Of a stretch of DNA of 7,206 bases, positions 5,707-7,206 are shown one piece after another. A model generated the notes under the pieces. That model did not search any database, had not been told where the DNA came from, and saw only the letters and a list, made by a program, of their open reading frames with translations. A program made the translations under genes and the position numbers. This DNA comes from an uncultured Phycisphaerales bacterium (GTDB lineage: Bacteria > Planctomycetota > Phycisphaerae > Phycisphaerales > SM1A02), in NCBI GenBank assembly GCA_946886375.1, contig CAMPIL010000183.1, positions 1-7,206 of the forward strand, written 5' to 3'. How positions within the stretch are numbered: position 1 is the stretch's first letter; the number at the start of each line of letters is the position of its first letter.

Positions 5707-5805
5707 AGATTTCCGAAATTCAGTTTAGAGATTCCGCTTAGAGATTCCGCGATTTGACATTTGAGATTTCAGATTCTGCGAATTGAGATTTTGAATTGAA
5801 TTAAT
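5705..5805. repeat. Degenerate GATTTGAGATTT-type intergenic repeat, copy C, with a 13-bp tandem duplication
   Basis: Beginning at the TGA of the hydrolase gene, about 100 bases consist of imperfect GATTT, GAGATT and GAATTGA units. Inside it TTAGAGATTCCGC occurs twice head to tail (5725-5737 and 5738-5750). The minus strand reads as low-complexity Asn/Leu/Lys/Ser text (IQNLNSQNLKSQMSN), like copy B. It is markedly AT-richer than the coding DNA on both sides and contains no gene. Confidence 0.7.
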
Positions 5806-5824
5806 CGAGTAAGTATGCGGGACA

Positions 5825-5880
5825 CGGCAATAGCCGGGTCGCTCCGCGAACCCGGCCGGCACGACGCGAACGTGCGCACG
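5825..5880. repeat. GC-rich intergenic repeat (TAGCCGGGTCGCT family), copy 3, hairpin-forming
   Basis: TAGCCGGGTCGCT (5831-5843) matches 288-300 exactly, and GGCCGGCACGACGCG (5854-5868) matches 4474-4488 at 14 of 15 positions. GCCGGGTCGC (5833-5842) can pair with GCG-A-ACCCGGC (5846-5856) around a TCC loop with one bulged A. The hairpin has no T-run. It sits upstream of the SixA-type gene and downstream of the hydrolase gene. Confidence 0.6.
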
Positions 5881-5907
5881 GGCGTGCCATCCCTTGGCCG
5901 GATGCGG

Positions 5908-5913
5908 TACACT
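5908..5913 (+). promoter_or_regulatory. Candidate -10 element TACACT for leaderless transcription of the phosphatase gene
   Basis: TACACT (4 or 5 matches to TATAAT depending on alignment) ends 6 bases before ATG 5920. A transcript starting 7 bases after the -10 would begin at the A of the start codon. No Shine-Dalgarno is present. A convincing -35 is not visible. The same TACACTTT occurs at the same place before the next gene. Confidence 0.5.
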
Positions 5914-5919
5914 TTGGCG

Positions 5920-6354
5920 ATGCAGACGATCCTCCTCATCCGTCACGCCACTGCGACGGACCGCAAGTTGTGGAAAGAGGCGGATCACTTGCGGCCGCTG
6001 ACCAAGAGCGGCCACCGGCAAGCCCAGGCGATCGCTGAGGAACTGGAGTCTGTGCCCATCGCGCAGATTCGCACATCGCCGGCCCTTCGCTGCGTGCAGA
6101 CGGTGGAGCCGCTGGCGACGCGCGCCAAGATCAAGATGAAAGTCGACAAGGCCCTGATGGAAGGCGGCGAGATCAAGCTGCCGGGCAAACGCGAGGCCGG
6201 CCTGCACATCTACTGCGCGCACGGCGACAATATTCCCGCGCTGCTGGATCATCTGGGCATCGATTGCATGGAGTGCAAGAAGGGCTCCATCTGGATGCTC
6301 AAGCGCGATGACGATGGCGAAATCACGGAAGTGTCGTACGTGAAGCCCGCCTAA
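5920..6354 (+). CDS. sixA: SixA-type phosphohistidine phosphatase / small histidine phosphatase
   Basis: A 144-residue cytoplasmic protein of the histidine phosphatase (phosphoglycerate mutase-like) superfamily, close to the small SixA type, which removes phosphate from phosphohistidine in proteins. The N-terminus is MQTILLIRHATA, with Arg8 and the phospho-accepting His9. RTSPALRCVQT (51-61) supplies the second Arg and the SPxxR motif typical of the fold. Glu81 in ALMEGG is a likely acid. CAHGDNIPALLDHLG (99-113) supplies the second catalytic His at 101. Length is slightly below that of E. coli SixA. ATG 5920 is chosen because the family begins directly at this strand. In-frame ATG 5902 (MRYTLA) would place the start inside the conserved -10-like element, and the frame further upstream runs through an intergenic repeat. 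No signal peptide. The symbol is by family resemblance; the true substrate could be another phosphomonoester. It stands alone between the hydrolase and TPR genes. Confidence 0.88.
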   Translation: MQTILLIRHATATDRKLWKEADHLRPLTKSGHRQAQAIAEELESVPIAQIRTSPALRCVQTVEPLATRAKIKMKVDKALMEGGEIKLPGKREAGLHIYCAHGDNIPALLDHLGIDCMECKKGSIWMLKRDDDGEITEVSYVKPA

Positions 6355-6355
6355 C

Positions 6356-6412
6356 GCCGGGTGCCTGGGCTGACCTGTTCAATCCATGCTCCTGGTTCAG
6401 CGTCTGCCCGGC
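6356..6412. other. Imperfect hairpin between the phosphatase and TPR genes
   Basis: GCCGGG (6356-6361) can pair with CCCGGC (6407-6412), and inside an asymmetric loop GCTGA-CC can pair with GG-T-TCAGC. It begins just after the TAA at 6352-6354 and has no T-run, so it might act as a weak or Rho-assisted end signal. The structure is plausible by eye only. Confidence 0.3.
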
Positions 6413-6429
6413 CGCTCGCCGCGCCGGCA

Positions 6430-6435
6430 TACACT
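6430..6435 (+). promoter_or_regulatory. Candidate -10 element TACACT for leaderless transcription of the TPR gene
   Basis: TACACT followed by TTCCC and then ATG 6441. The -10 ends 5 bases before the ATG, which would place the start of transcription at or within a base or two of the start codon. There is no Shine-Dalgarno. The eight bases TACACTTT are identical to those at 5908-5915. Confidence 0.5.
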
Positions 6436-6440
6436 TTCCC

Positions 6441-7206
6441 ATGCCACAGCCGCGTCTGCGTCGAATTGCACTTGGCCTTTGCGTTCTGTGCTCGCTGGTG
6501 ATCGGCCCTCGGGTCGTGCTGGGGCAGGAACAGGCCCGGCCCGCGCTGGTTCCGCCTGCGTTCACGCTGAATGAAGCCGCCAGCAGTGCCATTTCCGCAG
6601 CATGGCTGACGGACGAGGAGCGCAGCGCGATGCGCGTGTTCCACGGCGTGTGGGATGATCGCGATCTGCGCACGCCGCAGTTGCGTGCCGCCGCCGCGCT
6701 CAACGCCTGGCAATTTGAAGATCCTGCTCTTGCCGACGCGACCGTGCCCGCGGAGATTCGTGCCGAGGCGAAACTTCTCTCCGGCGAACTGGAAGAATCG
6801 CTCGCGCTGGTGCAGGATTCGCGCTCGCTGGCGGCGGCTCGCATTCGCGCCCAGGCCAGCGAAGGGCTCGGCCGCGCTAACCAGGCGGCCGAAGCGCTCG
6901 ACGACGCCGTTCAGCGCATGCAGCAATTGCGCATCGCCGACGCCGCCGAACTGACCGAAGGCGTGCGGGCCATGTTCATCCGCGCCCGCATCCAAGGCCA
7001 GCCGGCCCGCGACTACCAATCCATGATGACGCTGCTGGCCCGCGCGCATCAGGAAATTGATCGCCTGCACTGGCCCTCGCGGCTGGCCGAGGCGGAACTG
7101 CTGCTGGAAAAAGACAACGTGCAGGAAGGCGTGCAGGCCCTGCACGAAACGCTTTCGCTGAATCCCCGATGCGCCAAGGCCTGGCACATGCTTGGCGTGG
7201 TCGCGC
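6441..7206 (+). CDS. Exported TPR-containing protein, N-terminal part (runs off the window)
   Basis: An uninterrupted frame from ATG 6441 to the right edge gives 255 codons without a stop. The N-terminus is a typical signal peptide: MPQPRLRRIALGLC, a hydrophobic core, and cleavage likely after VVLG before QEQA. The rest is Ala/Leu/Glu-rich and helical. Residues about 90-165 hold helical hairpins such as EAKLLSGELEESLALVQDS and ASEGLGRANQAAEALDDAV. From about 211, SRLAEAELLLEKDNVQEGV, then QALHETLSLNPRCAKAWHML, is a clear tetratricopeptide repeat (Leu/Ala positions, N-P turn). TPR proteins scaffold protein-protein contacts. The pattern resembles planctomycete exported TPR proteins that continue into a peptidase-MA-like domain, but that part would lie beyond the window and is inference. 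The third codon positions are GC-rich in this frame, which supports it over the overlapping long minus-strand frame. Confidence 0.82.
   Translation, partial: MPQPRLRRIALGLCVLCSLVIGPRVVLGQEQARPALVPPAFTLNEAASSAISAAWLTDEERSAMRVFHGVWDDRDLRTPQLRAAAALNAWQFEDPALADATVPAEIRAEAKLLSGELEESLALVQDSRSLAAARIRAQASEGLGRANQAAEALDDAVQRMQQLRIADAAELTEGVRAMFIRARIQGQPARDYQSMMTLLARAHQEIDRLHWPSRLAEAELLLEKDNVQEGVQALHETLSLNPRCAKAWHMLGVVA

Noticed and set aside
5705..5805. CRISPR-like array
   Set aside because: The units are short, degenerate and contiguous, without regular unique spacers.
5815..5919. Extension of the SixA-type gene upstream to 5815 or 5902
   Set aside because: The extension translates the GC-rich hairpin repeat and the TACACT element; the family begins just before the ILLIRHA strand.
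6351..7187. 278-residue minus-strand frame opposite the TPR gene
   Set aside because: The + strand frame has a signal peptide, TPR pattern and GC-rich third positions; the minus-strand product shows no recognisable family features.

Overview
The window looks like a chromosomal segment of a Planctomycetota bacterium, most likely a Phycisphaerae-type lineage. The main reason is a C-terminal dockerin-like double repeat of the form D-I-T-G-D-G-x-V-N-V-N-D-L-L-A-V-I-N-x-W-G, which ends four consecutive secreted proteins and is a style I associate with that phylum. High-GC coding sequence with GC-rich third positions, degenerate GATTTGAGATTT-type intergenic filler, and a TPR protein resembling planctomycete homologues fit the same picture. 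The assignment rests on recognition of these patterns, not on a search.

Layout, all genes on the + strand: (1) 1-185, the 3' end of a gene encoding a dockerin-like tail; (2) 639-2621, a secreted seven-repeat FG-GAP/VCBS beta-propeller, followed by an Ig-like domain and a dockerin pair split by a plastocyanin-like type-1 copper domain; (3) 2901-4277, a secreted protein of a conserved planctomycete family of unknown function with a dockerin pair; (4) 4525-5706, a secreted SGNH/GDSL-like hydrolase with a dockerin pair; (5) 5920-6354, a small SixA-type histidine phosphatase; (6) 6441 to the right edge, the N-terminal part of an exported TPR protein. The minus strand carries only shadow reading frames.

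Between the genes: 186-638 holds two degenerate repeat families and no gene; 2622-2900 holds a strong intrinsic terminator and then a 50-bp nearly perfect palindrome with an AT-rich core; 4278-4524 and 5707-5919 hold further copies of both repeat families. Genes 5 and 6 each have TACACTTT placed so that transcription would begin at or next to the ATG, which suggests leaderless mRNAs. Genes 3 and 4 instead have Shine-Dalgarno sequences with normal spacing.

How the genes work together: genes 1-4 look like separately transcribed members of one extracellular protein repertoire sharing a tail module that may mediate sorting or attachment. No cohesin-like partner is visible, so the tail's role is inferred. 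Genes 5 and 6 appear unrelated to that set. The most unusual items are the copper domain wedged between two dockerin halves, the asymmetric calcium loops of the second dockerin halves, the large palindrome, and the paired leaderless-type promoters.
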